A stretch of DNA of 64,000 nt from Luteimonas mephitis DSM 12574 (lineage in GTDB: Bacteria; Pseudomonadota; Gammaproteobacteria; Xanthomonadales; Xanthomonadaceae), in assembly GCF_000422305.1 (NCBI RefSeq), contig NZ_KE383817.1:316507-380506 (forward strand). Direction: 5' to 3'. Every line of letters starts with the position of its first letter. Position 1 is the first letter of the stretch. The position numbers and the translations under genes are program-made. Positions 10,248 to 19,732 of this stretch are shown one piece after another. The notes beneath the pieces were generated by a model that worked only from the letters and a program-made list of their open reading frames with translations, did not search any database and was not told where the DNA came from.

Positions 10248-11498
10248 ATGCGTAGACCCGTCAAGCTGCTGCTCGCTGCGGCAGCCATCGCGCTGCTGCT
10301 CGCCTTCGCCCTGCACTCGCTCCTGCAGCCCCGGCGCGTCACCGGCTTCGTGCTCGACGCCCTCGGCAAGTCGCTGGGGCTGGAGATCACCGCCACCGGC
10401 GCCAGCGAGTACCGACTGCGCGGCGCCCCGCTGCTGGTGGTCCGCAACGTGGCCGTGCGCGAACCGGGCGCCGGGACACCGCTGCTGCGCGCGCAGCGCA
10501 TGTCCGTGTCAGTGCCCTGGTCGACGGTGCGCAGCCGCGGCGCACGACTCGACATCACCCGCATCGAACTCGATGCGCCCGTGCTCGACCTGCCTGCACT
10601 GCAGCACTGGCTGGCGTCGCGGCCACGGGGCGAAACGCGCATGCCGACGCTCAGTGACGGCCTGCAGATCCGCAACGGACGCATCGATGGCCGCGACTGG
10701 CGCGTCGACGGCATCGCGATCTCGCTGCCGCGATTGCATCCGGAGCAACGCGTCGGCGCGCAGTTCAACGGACGCTTCACGTCTGGCGACCTCGCCCTGC
10801 GTTTCCGCCTCGCGATCGCGATGACGCAGCCGGCCAACAACGCCGGCATCGCCGTCGTCGGCCCGGTGACCGCGTCCTCGGGCGACTGGCGCCTGCCAGC
10901 CACGCTGCACCTGTCCGCACCACTGCACTTCGGCGACGACGGCGTCCGCAGCGCGCGCATGCGCGCGCGCATGGGTGGCCGCTACGAGTCCGGCGACACC
11001 CGCCTGCCGTTCGCCTTCGCCATCACCTCGCCGCTGCTGGTGCGCGATGGCACCCTCGCGCTCGCGCCGGCGGGCATCGCGCTGCGCGGCGGCGACATGG
11101 TCCCCGACCTCGATGCCGGCGGCCGGATCGCCTACGGCAAGCGCCTGCTGCTCGACCTCGACGGGCGACTGGCCGACTGGCCGGCTGCCTGGCCGGCATT
11201 GCCGCCACCGATCGGTGGGTCGCACGCGCCGCTGCCGTTCACCCTGGACTACCTGGGCCGCGACAGCCTCGACGACGTGGTGACCCTCGGGATCCGGCGC
11301 CGCACGGCGCGTTTCGATACCCGCTTCCGCATGCCCGTCATTGCCCGATGGATCGCGTCGCCAGCCAGTGGTTCGCCGCTGCCTCCGCTCGCGGGGCGCC
11401 TGGTGGTGCCGCAACTGGACGTTTCGGGTGCCCGTCTGGAGGGAGTCGAGGTGGAATTCCAGGACGCATCGGCGCCCCCGGCCGTGCAGGATCGCTAG
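10248..11498 (+). CDS. AsmA-like membrane-anchored protein
   Basis: 416 residues. One N-terminal membrane segment (LLLAAAAIALLLAFALHSLL) is followed by a long beta-rich periplasmic region with AsmA-like features (GFVLDALGKSLGLEITATG, then repeated two-strand units) and a C-terminal GRLVVPQLDVSGARLEGV motif. AsmA-family proteins are linked to outer-membrane lipid traffic; that role here is inference. Stands alone between ftsY and the methyltransferase. Confidence 0.75.
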   Translation: MRRPVKLLLAAAAIALLLAFALHSLLQPRRVTGFVLDALGKSLGLEITATGASEYRLRGAPLLVVRNVAVREPGAGTPLLRAQRMSVSVPWSTVRSRGARLDITRIELDAPVLDLPALQHWLASRPRGETRMPTLSDGLQIRNGRIDGRDWRVDGIAISLPRLHPEQRVGAQFNGRFTSGDLALRFRLAIAMTQPANNAGIAVVGPVTASSGDWRLPATLHLSAPLHFGDDGVRSARMRARMGGRYESGDTRLPFAFAITSPLLVRDGTLALAPAGIALRGGDMVPDLDAGGRIAYGKRLLLDLDGRLADWPAAWPALPPPIGGSHAPLPFTLDYLGRDSLDDVVTLGIRRRTARFDTRFRMPVIARWIASPASGSPLPPLAGRLVVPQLDVSGARLEGVEVEFQDASAPPAVQDR

Positions 11499-11615
11499 CA
11501 TCCGCGACAAGCCGTCTTTTGCGCACGACGCTGCAGGCGGCTGGCGCACCCATCGACTGGCTAGAATCATTTGATCGCCGGCAATCGTGCCGCCTGCAGC
11601 GAGACACATGGATCC

Positions 11616-13208
11616 ATGCAAGACAACATCGATCTGATCCAGCAAGCGTATGACAACCAGCCATACCTGTCGCTGCCGTTCCCGCAGTGCGCACCAGAAC
11701 GCATCGCAGCGATCGCGCACCTGTTCGGCCTATCCACCCCGGACCCGGCGACCGCCAGGGTGCTGGAACTCGGATGTGCAGCAGGCGGCAACCTGATTCC
11801 CTACGCCGCGCGCAACCGTTGCGCGAAGGCGCTTGGCGTGGACCTGTCCGGACGCCAGGTCGCTGACGGCCAACGCATGATCCAGGCGCTCGGGCTGGAC
11901 AACATCCAGCTCAGGCAGGGCGACATCGCCAAGCTCGCCGAATCCCCCGGCACGTTCGACTACGTGATCTGCCACGGGGTCTACAGCTGGGTGCCGGCAC
12001 ACGTGCGCGACGCCATCATGCGCATCTGCGAGCGCCAGCTGGGCCCCAACGGGGTCGCCTACATCAGCTACAACACCTACCCGGGCTGGAAAGCCAAGGA
12101 GGTCATGCGCGACGCGATGCTGTTCCGGAGCGTCGGCCAGCCCGACCCGCGACTGCGCCTGCAGGCGGGGAGGTCGATGGTCGATTTCCTTGGCCGGAGC
12201 GTCGTTCCCGACAGCGTCATCGCGCGGATCATCGGCCAGTACGCACCCGCGGTCCGGGATGGTCGCGACGACTACGTGGCGCACGAATTCCTCGAGCCCA
12301 ACAACCTCCCCTGCTATTTCCACGACTTCCTGGCCCACGCCGCGGACCACGGGCTGGCCTACCTCGCCGAAGCCGAGGTCTCGACGATGTTCGCCACCAA
12401 CCTGCCGCCCGACGTGGCCGAGCCACTGCTGAAGGAGTTCGGCGGCGACCAGCGCCAGCTCGAACAGTGCATGGACTTCATCCGCAACCGCGAGTTCCGG
12501 CAGACACTGCTGTTTCGCGAAGGACTGAAGCGCAGTGCAGGCTACCGGCTCGACGAACAGCGGCTGCGCGGACTGCACTACACGGCCGATCTGCCGTGCC
12601 TGGACGGAGCGGCCAGATATGATGCGCACCCGCAGCGGTTCGGCAGCACGAGCGCGCACGTGGCGACACTCGCCACCCCGGTCTTCAAGGCCGCCGCGGT
12701 CGCGCTCACTGAGGCGTGGCCGGGAACGCTGTCGGTCGATGCGATGCTCGCCGGCATCCGGGACAGGATCGGCGCACCGTCCGAGCAGGTCGAGCCGCAA
12801 CTGCTGCCGTTCCTCGGCATGCTGGTCAGGCGCGGCATCGGTGCCTTCCGACTCCAGCCCGTCCCGGGATCCCGCATGGCCGGCGCGCGACCGTTGGTTC
12901 CGGCCATCACGCGGCGCCACGCCGCGCTCCTGGCGGTTTCCGGCAACGGCGGCCATGTCTTCAATGACTGGCACGAACCCGTGATGCTCGACGCCGCGTC
13001 GATGGAGATCCTGCCGCTGCTCGACGGCGCGCATGGCGTCGACGACATGGTCGCCGCGCTGCGGAAGGCAACAGGAGTGGACGGGATTTCCGGCCCGGCG
13101 GCACCCTCGCCGGCAGCCGCAGCCGCAGCCGCAGTATCGGATGTCGAGCTGCGACGCCGGATCGAGGGTTTCCTCGTCCAGCTCGAGGACATGAAGTTGC
13201 TGCAATGA
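11616..13208 (+). CDS. SAM-dependent methyltransferase with regulatory domain
   Basis: 530 residues from ATG at 11616; an in-frame upstream ATG at 11571 would add 15 residues of poor quality. The class I SAM-binding motif VLELGCAAGGNLIPYA lies near residue 50, and the middle (YISYNTYPGWKAKEVMRDAM) matches the methyltransferase-regulatory-domain group (MethyTransf_Reg). An Ala/Pro-rich linker lies near the C-terminus. Target unknown. The stop overlaps the mutY start (ATGA), so the two genes are coupled. Confidence 0.85.
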   Translation: MQDNIDLIQQAYDNQPYLSLPFPQCAPERIAAIAHLFGLSTPDPATARVLELGCAAGGNLIPYAARNRCAKALGVDLSGRQVADGQRMIQALGLDNIQLRQGDIAKLAESPGTFDYVICHGVYSWVPAHVRDAIMRICERQLGPNGVAYISYNTYPGWKAKEVMRDAMLFRSVGQPDPRLRLQAGRSMVDFLGRSVVPDSVIARIIGQYAPAVRDGRDDYVAHEFLEPNNLPCYFHDFLAHAADHGLAYLAEAEVSTMFATNLPPDVAEPLLKEFGGDQRQLEQCMDFIRNREFRQTLLFREGLKRSAGYRLDEQRLRGLHYTADLPCLDGAARYDAHPQRFGSTSAHVATLATPVFKAAAVALTEAWPGTLSVDAMLAGIRDRIGAPSEQVEPQLLPFLGMLVRRGIGAFRLQPVPGSRMAGARPLVPAITRRHAALLAVSGNGGHVFNDWHEPVMLDAASMEILPLLDGAHGVDDMVAALRKATGVDGISGPAAPSPAAAAAAAVSDVELRRRIEGFLVQLEDMKLLQ

Positions 13209-14341
13209 CTCGCCAGGCTTCGCAGTCTACCCGCAAGCAACGTCCGGCCGCGGTGCCCGCGGCTTCGCCGGTGGACGACACGTTCGCCGCCCGGCTGCTC
13301 GCCTGGTTCGACGTCTCCGGTCGCCACGACCTGCCCTGGCAGCACCCGCGCTCGCCGTATCGCGTGTGGCTGTCGGAAATCATGCTGCAGCAGACCCAAG
13401 TGCGGGTCGTGGTGCCCTACTTCGAACGTTTCGTCGCTGCGCTGCCGGACGTGGCGTCACTGGCCGCGGCGCCGCTCGACAACGTGCTCGCCCTGTGGTC
13501 GGGGCTGGGCTACTACGCCCGCGCGCGCAACCTGCACGCCGCCGCGCGCGCCTGCGTCGAACGCCACGGCGGCGAATTGCCGCGCGATTTCGACGCACTC
13601 GTGGCCCTGCCCGGCATCGGCCGCAGCACCGCCGGCGCGATCCTCTCCCAAGCCTGGGGCGAGCGCTTCGCGATCCTCGACGGCAACGTCAAGCGTGTGC
13701 TCTGCCGCTACCACGGCGTCGACGGCTGGCCGGGCCTGCCGAAGGTGGAAAAGGCGCTGTGGGACATCGCGCACTCGCACCTTCCCGCGCGGCGGCTCGC
13801 CGACTACACCCAGGCGCAGATGGATTTCGGCGCCACTCTGTGCACCCGCCACGATCCGGCGTGCGTGCTGTGCCCGCTGCAGGACGATTGCAACGCGCTG
13901 GCCGCCGGCCGCGTCGCAGAGCTGCCGACACCCAAGCCCGCCAAGGCGCTGCCCGAACGCGACGCCCACGTGCTGCTGCTGCGCGACGCCGGTGGGCGCG
14001 TGCTGCTGCAGCGGCGCCCGCCCACCGGCGTGTGGGCCGCGCTGTGGTCCTTGCCCGAAGCCGCGACGCACGAAGCCGCGCGCGACTGGTTCGGCACGCA
14101 TGTCCGCGGCAATTACGATCATGGCGAACCGCTCGACGCGATCGCGCACGGTTTCACCCATTACCGGCTCACGCTGCAGCCACTGCGCTGGCATCGGGTC
14201 GCGATGCGACACGCGGTGGGCGACAATGACGACCTGCGCTGGGTGTCACGCGACGAACTCCACGCGTTCGGCATCCCGGCCCCGATCAGGACGCTGCTCG
14301 AGGCGCAGCTCCGCCCCGACCCCGAGGACCCGCCAACATGA
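13205..14341 (+). CDS. mutY: A/G-specific adenine glycosylase
   Basis: Removes adenine mispaired with 8-oxoguanine. 378 residues. Visible: [12 protein letters not shown] with the catalytic Glu, the helix-hairpin-helix [12 protein letters not shown] with the downstream catalytic Asp in [11 protein letters not shown], and the [4Fe-4S] cluster CX6CX2CX5C ([17 protein letters not shown]). The C-terminal NUDIX-like 8-oxoG recognition domain is complete. Starts at the overlap with the methyltransferase and overlaps yggX at its end. Confidence 0.97.
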   Translation: MTRQASQSTRKQRPAAVPAASPVDDTFAARLLAWFDVSGRHDLPWQHPRSPYRVWLSEIMLQQTQVRVVVPYFERFVAALPDVASLAAAPLDNVLALWSGLGYYARARNLHAAARACVERHGGELPRDFDALVALPGIGRSTAGAILSQAWGERFAILDGNVKRVLCRYHGVDGWPGLPKVEKALWDIAHSHLPARRLADYTQAQMDFGATLCTRHDPACVLCPLQDDCNALAAGRVAELPTPKPAKALPERDAHVLLLRDAGGRVLLQRRPPTGVWAALWSLPEAATHEAARDWFGTHVRGNYDHGEPLDAIAHGFTHYRLTLQPLRWHRVAMRHAVGDNDDLRWVSRDELHAFGIPAPIRTLLEAQLRPDPEDPPT

Positions 14342-14616
14342 CGCGCACGGTGCACTGCCAGTACGAAAACAAGGACGCCGAAGGCCTGGACTTCGTGCCG
14401 TGGCCCGGTGAACTGGGCAAGCGCGTGTTCGCCGGCATCGGCAAGCCCGGCTGGGCGGCGTGGCTGGCGCACCAGACCATGCTGATCAACGAGAACCGGC
14501 TCTCGCCGCTGGACCCGAAGCACCGCGCCTTCCTTGAAGCCGAGATGGAGAAATTCCTGTTCTCCGGCGGCGCCGACAAGCCCGCCGGCTACGTGCCGGA
14601 AGACTCCGCCGGCTGA
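14338..14616 (+). CDS. yggX: Fe(II)-trafficking / oxidative damage protection protein
   Basis: 92 residues, the usual length. Family features: Cys near residue 7 ([14 protein letters not shown]), then [13 protein letters not shown] and the conserved tail. YggX protects [4Fe-4S] enzymes from oxidative damage. Its ATG overlaps the mutY stop, the classical mutY-yggX order, which links it to the MutY cluster. Its 3' end overlaps the next convergent gene by 28 bases. Confidence 0.96.
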   Translation: MTRTVHCQYENKDAEGLDFVPWPGELGKRVFAGIGKPGWAAWLAHQTMLINENRLSPLDPKHRAFLEAEMEKFLFSGGADKPAGYVPEDSAG

Positions 14617-15029
14617 TCGCGCGCGGTCTTCTCGGCCTGCTTGATCGCCTTGACGTCGAGCGGGCGGATCTCGCTGATCTGGCACGGGATGACCATCGAA
14701 CCCGAACCGCGCGGGATCACCTTGTCGAACTTGGCGCTGACCCGGTTGAACTGGTTGGTCACGGTAATGGCGGGCGCGAAATCGAGATCAGGGCAGCGCC
14801 CGGACAGTTCGAGCAGCCAGGCTTCCGATGGCTTGGTCCACACCGCGACAGCGCTGTCGCCCAGCGGCGTCCAGCCGTTGATCTGGCCGAAATACTGGAA
14901 GCTGCGCACCGGTGCGCCAGCGTGCGCGCGGTAGGTGGCCAGCTTGTCGGCGTCGCTGATGCCGGTGCTGGCACAGGCCGCGGTGACGGCCGCCAGCAGC
15001 AGCGACGCGATGGCAGGGAAGGGTTTCAT
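14589..15029 (-). CDS. DUF6491-like lipoprotein
   Basis: 146 residues from ATG at 15029, which begins a lipoprotein-type signal ([19 protein letters not shown], lipobox VTAAC). The mature part has a beta-rich DUF6491-like pattern ([20 protein letters not shown]) and a Cys pair likely to form a disulfide. Outer-membrane or periplasmic lipoprotein of unknown function, typical of Xanthomonadaceae. Convergent with yggX. Confidence 0.75.
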   Translation of the reverse strand: MKPFPAIASLLLAAVTAACASTGISDADKLATYRAHAGAPVRSFQYFGQINGWTPLGDSAVAVWTKPSEAWLLELSGRCPDLDFAPAITVTNQFNRVSAKFDKVIPRGSGSMVIPCQISEIRPLDVKAIKQAEKTARDQPAESSGT

Positions 15030-15201
15030 CGCGGCTCCTCTTCGCGGGTGCGATGGGTCGGGAGCCCCGATCATGCACCCGGCGCGCCCATGGCCGGGTC
15101 AAGCCCGCATCGGCCATTCAGCCCGGATGCGGATTGGCTTGCCGCCCGCCGCCCCGCCCCGTATCATCTCGCCCTCGCACGGCCCAGCGCCGAAGCGTTC
15201 C

Positions 15202-15277
15202 GGCCGGGTAGCTCAGTTGGTAGAGCAGGGGATTGAAAATCCCCGTGTCGGGGGTTCGATTCCCTCCCCGGCCACCA
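15202..15277 (+). tRNA. tRNA-Phe (GAA)
   Basis: Complete cloverleaf: acceptor GGCCGGG/CCCGGCC, D arm GCTCAGTTGGTAGAGC, anticodon stem GGGGA/TCCCC with loop TTGAAAA (anticodon GAA), T arm GGGGGTTCGATTCCCTC, encoded ACCA end. Its 3' part from 15227 is the attachment site of the integrated element and is repeated at 26780-26835. The gene stays intact at the left end. Confidence 0.98.
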
Positions 15278-15282
15278 TGAAA
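15227..15282 (+). other. attL core of the integrated element
   Basis: 56 bases from the tRNA-Phe anticodon stem to six bases past the ACCA end. They match 26780-26835 with a single mismatch (C at 15249, A at 26802). This is the usual target of tyrosine integrases at tRNA 3' ends. Confidence 0.93.
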
Positions 15283-15298
15283 TCAGAGAGTTAGACGA

Positions 15299-15321
15299 AA
15301 AGGGCCGCAAGGCCCTTTTTT
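15299..15321 (+). terminator. Terminator after tRNA-Phe, supplied by the element
   Basis: A hairpin AGGGCC-GCAA-GGCCCT followed by a T-run. It lies inside the element, 21 bases past the tRNA. A similar but different hairpin lies past the right att repeat (26851-26877) and is probably the original tRNA terminator. Confidence 0.75.
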
Positions 15322-15341
15322 ATAGTCCGGCCATAGTCCGG
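15322..15341 (+). promoter_or_regulatory. Putative integrase arm-type site, left
   Basis: ATAGTCCGGCCATAGTCCGG, itself a direct repeat of ATAGTCCGG, occurs here and in the same orientation at 26633-26652, close to both ends of the element and outside the att cores. This is the arrangement of arm-binding sites of tyrosine integrases. Confidence 0.6.
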
Positions 15342-15722
15342 TGAATTCGGTCAGAGTTTTCTGACACGAGGACACGGCATCCGCCTGACTGACACGCGCG
15401 GCGCGGATCGCACCCTATGTAGGCCAGCAACGCGCGGTACGCCTATTCGGATTATGCATAGACCAGCTCCCTGGCCACGTACGTGCCGCCGTTTCGCCCC
15501 TCGACTGTCGCGACCGGCAAACTCTGCACATCCGTAGAGTTTCCCTTAGCGAGAATAAGCTCGGTGACCAGGTCTTCCGTCTGTCCGAGTCGGTCGTCAT
15601 CCAGCCGCGCGGGCACTTGCAGGGATGCGGTGCTGCTGGCTCTTCCCTGGCCAATGCGAGACTTTTTCTGACCCCCTCGCCGCTTGGTCGCCGTAGGCTT
15701 CCACCACAACCGGAGGGAACCC
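15342..15722. other. Non-coding left end of the element with a possible gene remnant
   Basis: Part of a stretch without a convincing gene. On the minus strand 15452 to about 15700 reads as plausible protein (PARLDDDRLGQTEDLVTEL and following, ending VARELVYA), but the only fitting start is a weak GTG near 15616 that would give about 54 residues. It may be the 3' remnant of a phage gene. Nothing else seen. Confidence 0.3.
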
Positions 15723-15995
15723 ATGCGCATCATCCTCGCAGTCCTGCTTGCACTGGCCAGCACCGCGGCCCTGGCCGACTTCAGCGTCCGCTTCGATCGC
15801 GGCGTCGTCACCGTCGGCGACAGCGCCGGCTCCGTGATCCAGAAAGCTGGCCGGCAGCCCGATCGGATCGTGCAGTTGCAGAATGCATACGGCGCCGCCG
15901 TCGGCGAACGCTGGGAGTACTACTTCAACGGGAAGCAGGTGAACCTCACGTTCAGTGGCGGCAAGGTCACCGACATCACCGAGATCCGCAGCTAA
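15723..15995 (+). CDS. DUF2845-like secreted protein
   Basis: 90 residues from ATG at 15723 with a clear ribosome-binding site (CCGGAGGG). Sec signal peptide MRIILAVLLALASTAALA, then a small beta domain with the DUF2845-type motif VTVGDSAGSVIQKAG. Periplasmic; function unknown. It is the only plus-strand gene inside the element and lies next to attL, a usual place for cargo genes. Confidence 0.75.
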   Translation: MRIILAVLLALASTAALADFSVRFDRGVVTVGDSAGSVIQKAGRQPDRIVQLQNAYGAAVGERWEYYFNGKQVNLTFSGGKVTDITEIRS

Positions 15996-16050
15996 GTCGC
16001 CGTGCGGCGATGGGGTGGTGATCCGCCACCCCGCCTGGCATGCGGTGACG

Positions 16051-19000
16051 TCACCTACGGTTCCCTCGGATGCTGACGGAGCGACTGCGCTCGATCATCT
16101 GCAGGACGCGAGGGGCGACGAGATCGGCGATGCGCTCGGCGTACTCGATCTCCGCCGCGCTTGCTGAAGCGAACAAGTTCTTGCCCGGAAGTTTGAACTC
16201 GACCTCGACCTTGGACACCGCCGGCGTATCCAGCGCGCGCGCGGGCTCCACCCTGGTGTTGGCCTCAGCCTCTCGTGCCTCGCGCACCTGGCTTTCAGCC
16301 TGTTCGCGCGCGCGATCGGCCTCTTCCTGCTGCCGTTTGGCCTCGTCGCGCAGGCGCTGGATCCTTTCGGCCGTGCCGCGCAGCGTGGCATCGTCCAGGT
16401 AGTCATACTCCCGTCGCAGCGCCTCGAGCTCGCCGGCGAGCGGGTCCAGGTGGGCCAGCTGGGCGTCGAGCGAGCCGTTCAACTCGTCCAGCGCCTTCTT
16501 CTGCTCCTGGATGCGATGCGTGACGTTGTTGAACAGGTCATCCCAGGCAGACGTGCCGGCCCAGCTGTTGAGCGAGGCGTAGGCGCGCGTCGCCGCCTCC
16601 GAGAGCCCGCTCATGGAATAGCTGACCTGGTCGACCTGCTTGGCAGCCTTGCCGGCCTGGGCTCCGGCCTCGCCGGTAGCCTCGCCCATCTTCTGGGTAT
16701 TCGCCGCGGCTTGTCCGGCCGCCGCGCTGGCGCTGTTGAGCGAGCTGGCCGCCTTGTCCGCGCCGGCGGCCACCTGCTCGCCGGCACCGCGGCCTGCCTC
16801 ACCCATCGTCCCCAGGGCGTCGGTCACCTGCAGCACGGCGGCCTGCACCGAGAGTTCGGCATCTACCCGTCCCTTCGCCGATGCATCGCTGTCGGCGACG
16901 GCAGCGCGCGCGGCCTGGGCATAGCGCAGGAAGGCGCGGCGGGCGTCCTCGACGGTCGCCTCGCCGTCGGAGACCGCTCGCCGGATGATCTCGAAGTTGC
17001 GTTTCGCGGACTCGGAAGCCCGGTTCAACTCTGCCTGGGAGGTGATGCCCAGGTCTGCGAAGGCCTGCTTCACCCGCTCGGCGCTTGTCTGCATGTCGCC
17101 GGCGGCCGCCTTGGTGGCAGCTGCAGCGCCGGTAGCGGCCGCGGCCTGGCCGTCCAGCGCCGCCGAAGCGCGCACGGTGATGGTGGCCAGTTGGGTAATC
17201 GACTCGCCCGCGGCGTCCGCCGCCTCGCCGGCGCCCCGGGTTGAAGCGTCCACCCCGGTCGCGGCGCGGGCCAGGCCCTGCGCCGCGGCGATGGCCTCGT
17301 CGAAATTCTTGGCGAAGCGGTCCCCGAATTCGTTGGCAACGGCATTGAGGCCGCCGGCGATCTCGTCGAGCTTCACGCTGGACTTGTCGAGGATCCCCAC
17401 GAACTCGAGGAACTTGCGCGAGGCCCCGTACTGGATATCCCCCAGCTTGGCCATGATCGCCGCCAGCTTGGTCACCGATCCGGCGACCAGGAGGATGCCC
17501 GCCTGCACGGCGTTGAACACCACCTGGAACGAGCGGCCGACTATGACCACTGTGTCGACGATCTCGCTCAGGCTGTCGCGCAGCTCGGCGATCGTTTGCT
17601 TCGCGTCGCCCACCGCGTTGCGGATGTCGACGGCCAGCTGGTGGAAGTCGATGTTCTCGAGCAGTTCCCGCGCCGCGGCCGCGCCCTCGACGAACAGATC
17701 CTTGAGCGCACCCTTGATCTCCTCGAACTCAGGCGTCTGCGCGAAGGCCTCGAGGGCATCGGACAGCTCGAACAACTCCTTGCGCAGGGGCTCGAGCAGC
17801 GGTTCGACCAGGGAGCGCCGGGTGCGATCGAAGGTGTCCTTGATCGCTTCCATGGCCCCGGGCAGGTTGTCGCCCATCTTCCGCGCCGTTTCCTCCGCGG
17901 TTCCTGCAGCGTTTCGCAGGTCGGTGTCGAGCTGCCGCAGCGCGGCGCCGCCGTCGCTGACCAGGGACATGATCGCCGGCCGCGCCGCCGCGTCGAGCTT
18001 CAGCAGCGCGTCCTGGCCAAGCTTGCCCCGCTTGCTCAGCTCCTCGATGACCTCGCTGAAGTCCGACGTCTCGATCCCGAGATCGCGCAGGGCTTTGGCG
18101 AAGTTGCTGGCCGGGTCCTGCATCTCGGTGAAGACGTTGCGCAGGGCCGTGCCGGCGCGTTCGCCCCGGTAGCCCTGGTCGGCCAGCGCCCCGATGATCG
18201 CCACCGTCTGCTCGGTGTCGAGGCCCAGCTGCTTGGCCAGCGGCGCCGCGTAGCTGAGCGCGTTGGCGAGGGCGGTGACGTTGTCGGTCGTGGTGTTGGC
18301 CTCTTTGGCCAGGATGTCGGAAACACGAGTTGCCTGGTCTGCGGCGAGGCCGTACTGCGTGAGCGTGGTGGTGATGATCTGGGCGGCGTCGGCGACACCG
18401 AGCCCCGCGGCCTGGGCAAGGTTGAGCGTCGCCGGCAGGGTCGCGATCGCTGCCTGCGCGCTGCCGGTGGCGCGCGCGAGCTCGCCCAGCCCTTGCGCCG
18501 CCTCGAGGCTGCTGAAGCGCGTGGCAGCGCCGCCAGCCTCGGCCGCCTCCTTCATCCGCACCATCTCGTCGGCGGTGGCGCCGGAGACGGCCTGCACCTG
18601 GGTGAGCGCGTCCTCGAGGGTCGCCGCGGAGCGCAGCGCGCCGCTGAACAGCGCGGCGCCGCTCAGCGTGGCCAGCGTCTTGACTGCCGCGGTCGCGGCA
18701 CCCGACACCAGGGCGAGCTTGCTGGCGATGAGCGCGAGCGATTTCGCACTCTTGCCGGCGGCGCGCTCCAGCGCGCTCACACCACCCGCCGCTTCCCTGC
18801 CGTCCTTGGCCGTGCGCTTCATTGCATCGGCGGCGGTGCCGGCGCGGCGGCTGAACCCGCTGAACTCCTCCTGCAGGTCTGCGTAGGCGTCACCCAGCTT
18901 CTCGGTGTCCACGCCGGCCGCGCGCAACGCGCCGGAGGTGCGCTGTAGCTCTGCCTGCTGTCGGTTCTGCTTCTTGGTGAGCTTCTCGACCTCGGCCGCA

Positions 19001-19323
19001 GCGCGCGCAAGCGAACTCTGCAGCTTCTTGGTCGGCGCGTCCGTGCGGTCGACTTCCGCCCCCAGGGCGGCCATGCGCTCCTTCGCCTTGCGCAGGGCGT
19101 CGCCGGTCTCGGTGATCGAGGCCTTGAGCTTGGTGAAGTCGCGGATGCTGTTGGCGGTGTCGGAAAGCTTGTCGAGTTCCTCGACGAGCTGCTGCGTCTG
19201 TTCAGCGGAGGCGCCGGAGCTGGTGCCCAGCCGCTGCAGGCCCAAGCGCAGCGCCTCGACGCCTTCCTCGCCTTCGGTCTCCAGTACCAGGCGGATGACT
19301 TCTTCCAACCCCTTGCGTGCCAT
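16051..19323 (-). CDS. Phage tail tape-measure protein
   Basis: 1090 residues from ATG at 19323 behind AGGAG. The N-terminal 150 residues are coiled coil (KLKASITETGDALRKAKERM). Residues of about 235-430 match the TP901-type tape-measure core (ATLEDALTQVQAVSGATADEM, FSSLEAAQGLGELARATG, ALADQGYRGERAGTALRNVF). Hydrophobic segments follow near residue 610-640, then long Ala-rich helices. In phages it sets tail length and enters the cell with DNA. No other tail or head gene was found nearby, and a terminator separates it from the gene before it. Confidence 0.9.
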   Translation of the reverse strand: MARKGLEEVIRLVLETEGEEGVEALRLGLQRLGTSSGASAEQTQQLVEELDKLSDTANSIRDFTKLKASITETGDALRKAKERMAALGAEVDRTDAPTKKLQSSLARAAAEVEKLTKKQNRQQAELQRTSGALRAAGVDTEKLGDAYADLQEEFSGFSRRAGTAADAMKRTAKDGREAAGGVSALERAAGKSAKSLALIASKLALVSGAATAAVKTLATLSGAALFSGALRSAATLEDALTQVQAVSGATADEMVRMKEAAEAGGAATRFSSLEAAQGLGELARATGSAQAAIATLPATLNLAQAAGLGVADAAQIITTTLTQYGLAADQATRVSDILAKEANTTTDNVTALANALSYAAPLAKQLGLDTEQTVAIIGALADQGYRGERAGTALRNVFTEMQDPASNFAKALRDLGIETSDFSEVIEELSKRGKLGQDALLKLDAAARPAIMSLVSDGGAALRQLDTDLRNAAGTAEETARKMGDNLPGAMEAIKDTFDRTRRSLVEPLLEPLRKELFELSDALEAFAQTPEFEEIKGALKDLFVEGAAAARELLENIDFHQLAVDIRNAVGDAKQTIAELRDSLSEIVDTVVIVGRSFQVVFNAVQAGILLVAGSVTKLAAIMAKLGDIQYGASRKFLEFVGILDKSSVKLDEIAGGLNAVANEFGDRFAKNFDEAIAAAQGLARAATGVDASTRGAGEAADAAGESITQLATITVRASAALDGQAAAATGAAAATKAAAGDMQTSAERVKQAFADLGITSQAELNRASESAKRNFEIIRRAVSDGEATVEDARRAFLRYAQAARAAVADSDASAKGRVDAELSVQAAVLQVTDALGTMGEAGRGAGEQVAAGADKAASSLNSASAAAGQAAANTQKMGEATGEAGAQAGKAAKQVDQVSYSMSGLSEAATRAYASLNSWAGTSAWDDLFNNVTHRIQEQKKALDELNGSLDAQLAHLDPLAGELEALRREYDYLDDATLRGTAERIQRLRDEAKRQQEEADRAREQAESQVREAREAEANTRVEPARALDTPAVSKVEVEFKLPGKNLFASASAAEIEYAERIADLVAPRVLQMIERSRSVSIRGNRR

Positions 19324-19340
19324 CGTCGGCTCCTATCGAG

Positions 19341-19382
19341 AAAAGAGAAAGCCCCGACCCGTGTGCATGAACGGGCCGGGGC
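19341..19382 (-). terminator. Rho-independent terminator upstream of the tape-measure gene
   Basis: On the minus strand a 12-bp stem (GCCCCGGCCCGT with ACGGGTCGGGGC, one G-T pair) and an 8-base loop are followed by TTTCTCTTTT. It ends the transcript of the genes at 19517-20990. The tape-measure gene therefore needs read-through or its own promoter. Confidence 0.75.
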
Positions 19383-19516
19383 ATGCCTGGTCACTCGACT
19401 GAGATCGTGCAATGAAGCGCGGAGTCCGAGCCCAGGCTGCCGGTGTTATTGGCGACACCGCCGGCTGGTCGCAAGTGAGGGCCTGCTCCCGTCACCATGG
19501 ATCCTGTCGGCGGCGC

Positions 19517-19720
19517 CTATTCGGCGGATTGCGCATCCCCAACCGCCGCACACAAGAAATCGAATGCGGCTTGGCCAGTACCGTGCTTGAACCGCACGTT
19601 CACGGTTTGCCCGCCGACCAGAAGCACCTCGATGACTTCGTCGTGGCCAGCTTCGCGCACCCCCGAAAAGCCCGCGATTCCGGTAGGGGTGAAAAAGTAA
19701 TCACTGAGCTGGATCAGCAT
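19517..19720 (-). CDS. Hypothetical small protein
   Basis: 67 residues, ATG at 19720 with a strong AGGAG site. Beta-rich and acidic (MLIQLSDYFFTPTGIAGFSG, then HDEVIEVLLVGGQTVNVRF). No domain recognised. The spacing to the gene before it is 12 bases, so it is in the same transcript, just before the terminator. Confidence 0.7.
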   Translation of the reverse strand: MLIQLSDYFFTPTGIAGFSGVREAGHDEVIEVLLVGGQTVNVRFKHGTGQAAFDFLCAAVGDAQSAE

Positions 19721-19732
19721 TTCGTTGACTCC

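Noticed and set aside
15452..15811. A 119-residue minus-strand protein at the left end of the element
   Set aside because: The N-terminal half is Arg-rich shadow over the DUF2845 gene start; only the C-terminal half looks coding and has no good start, so it is noted as a possible remnant only.
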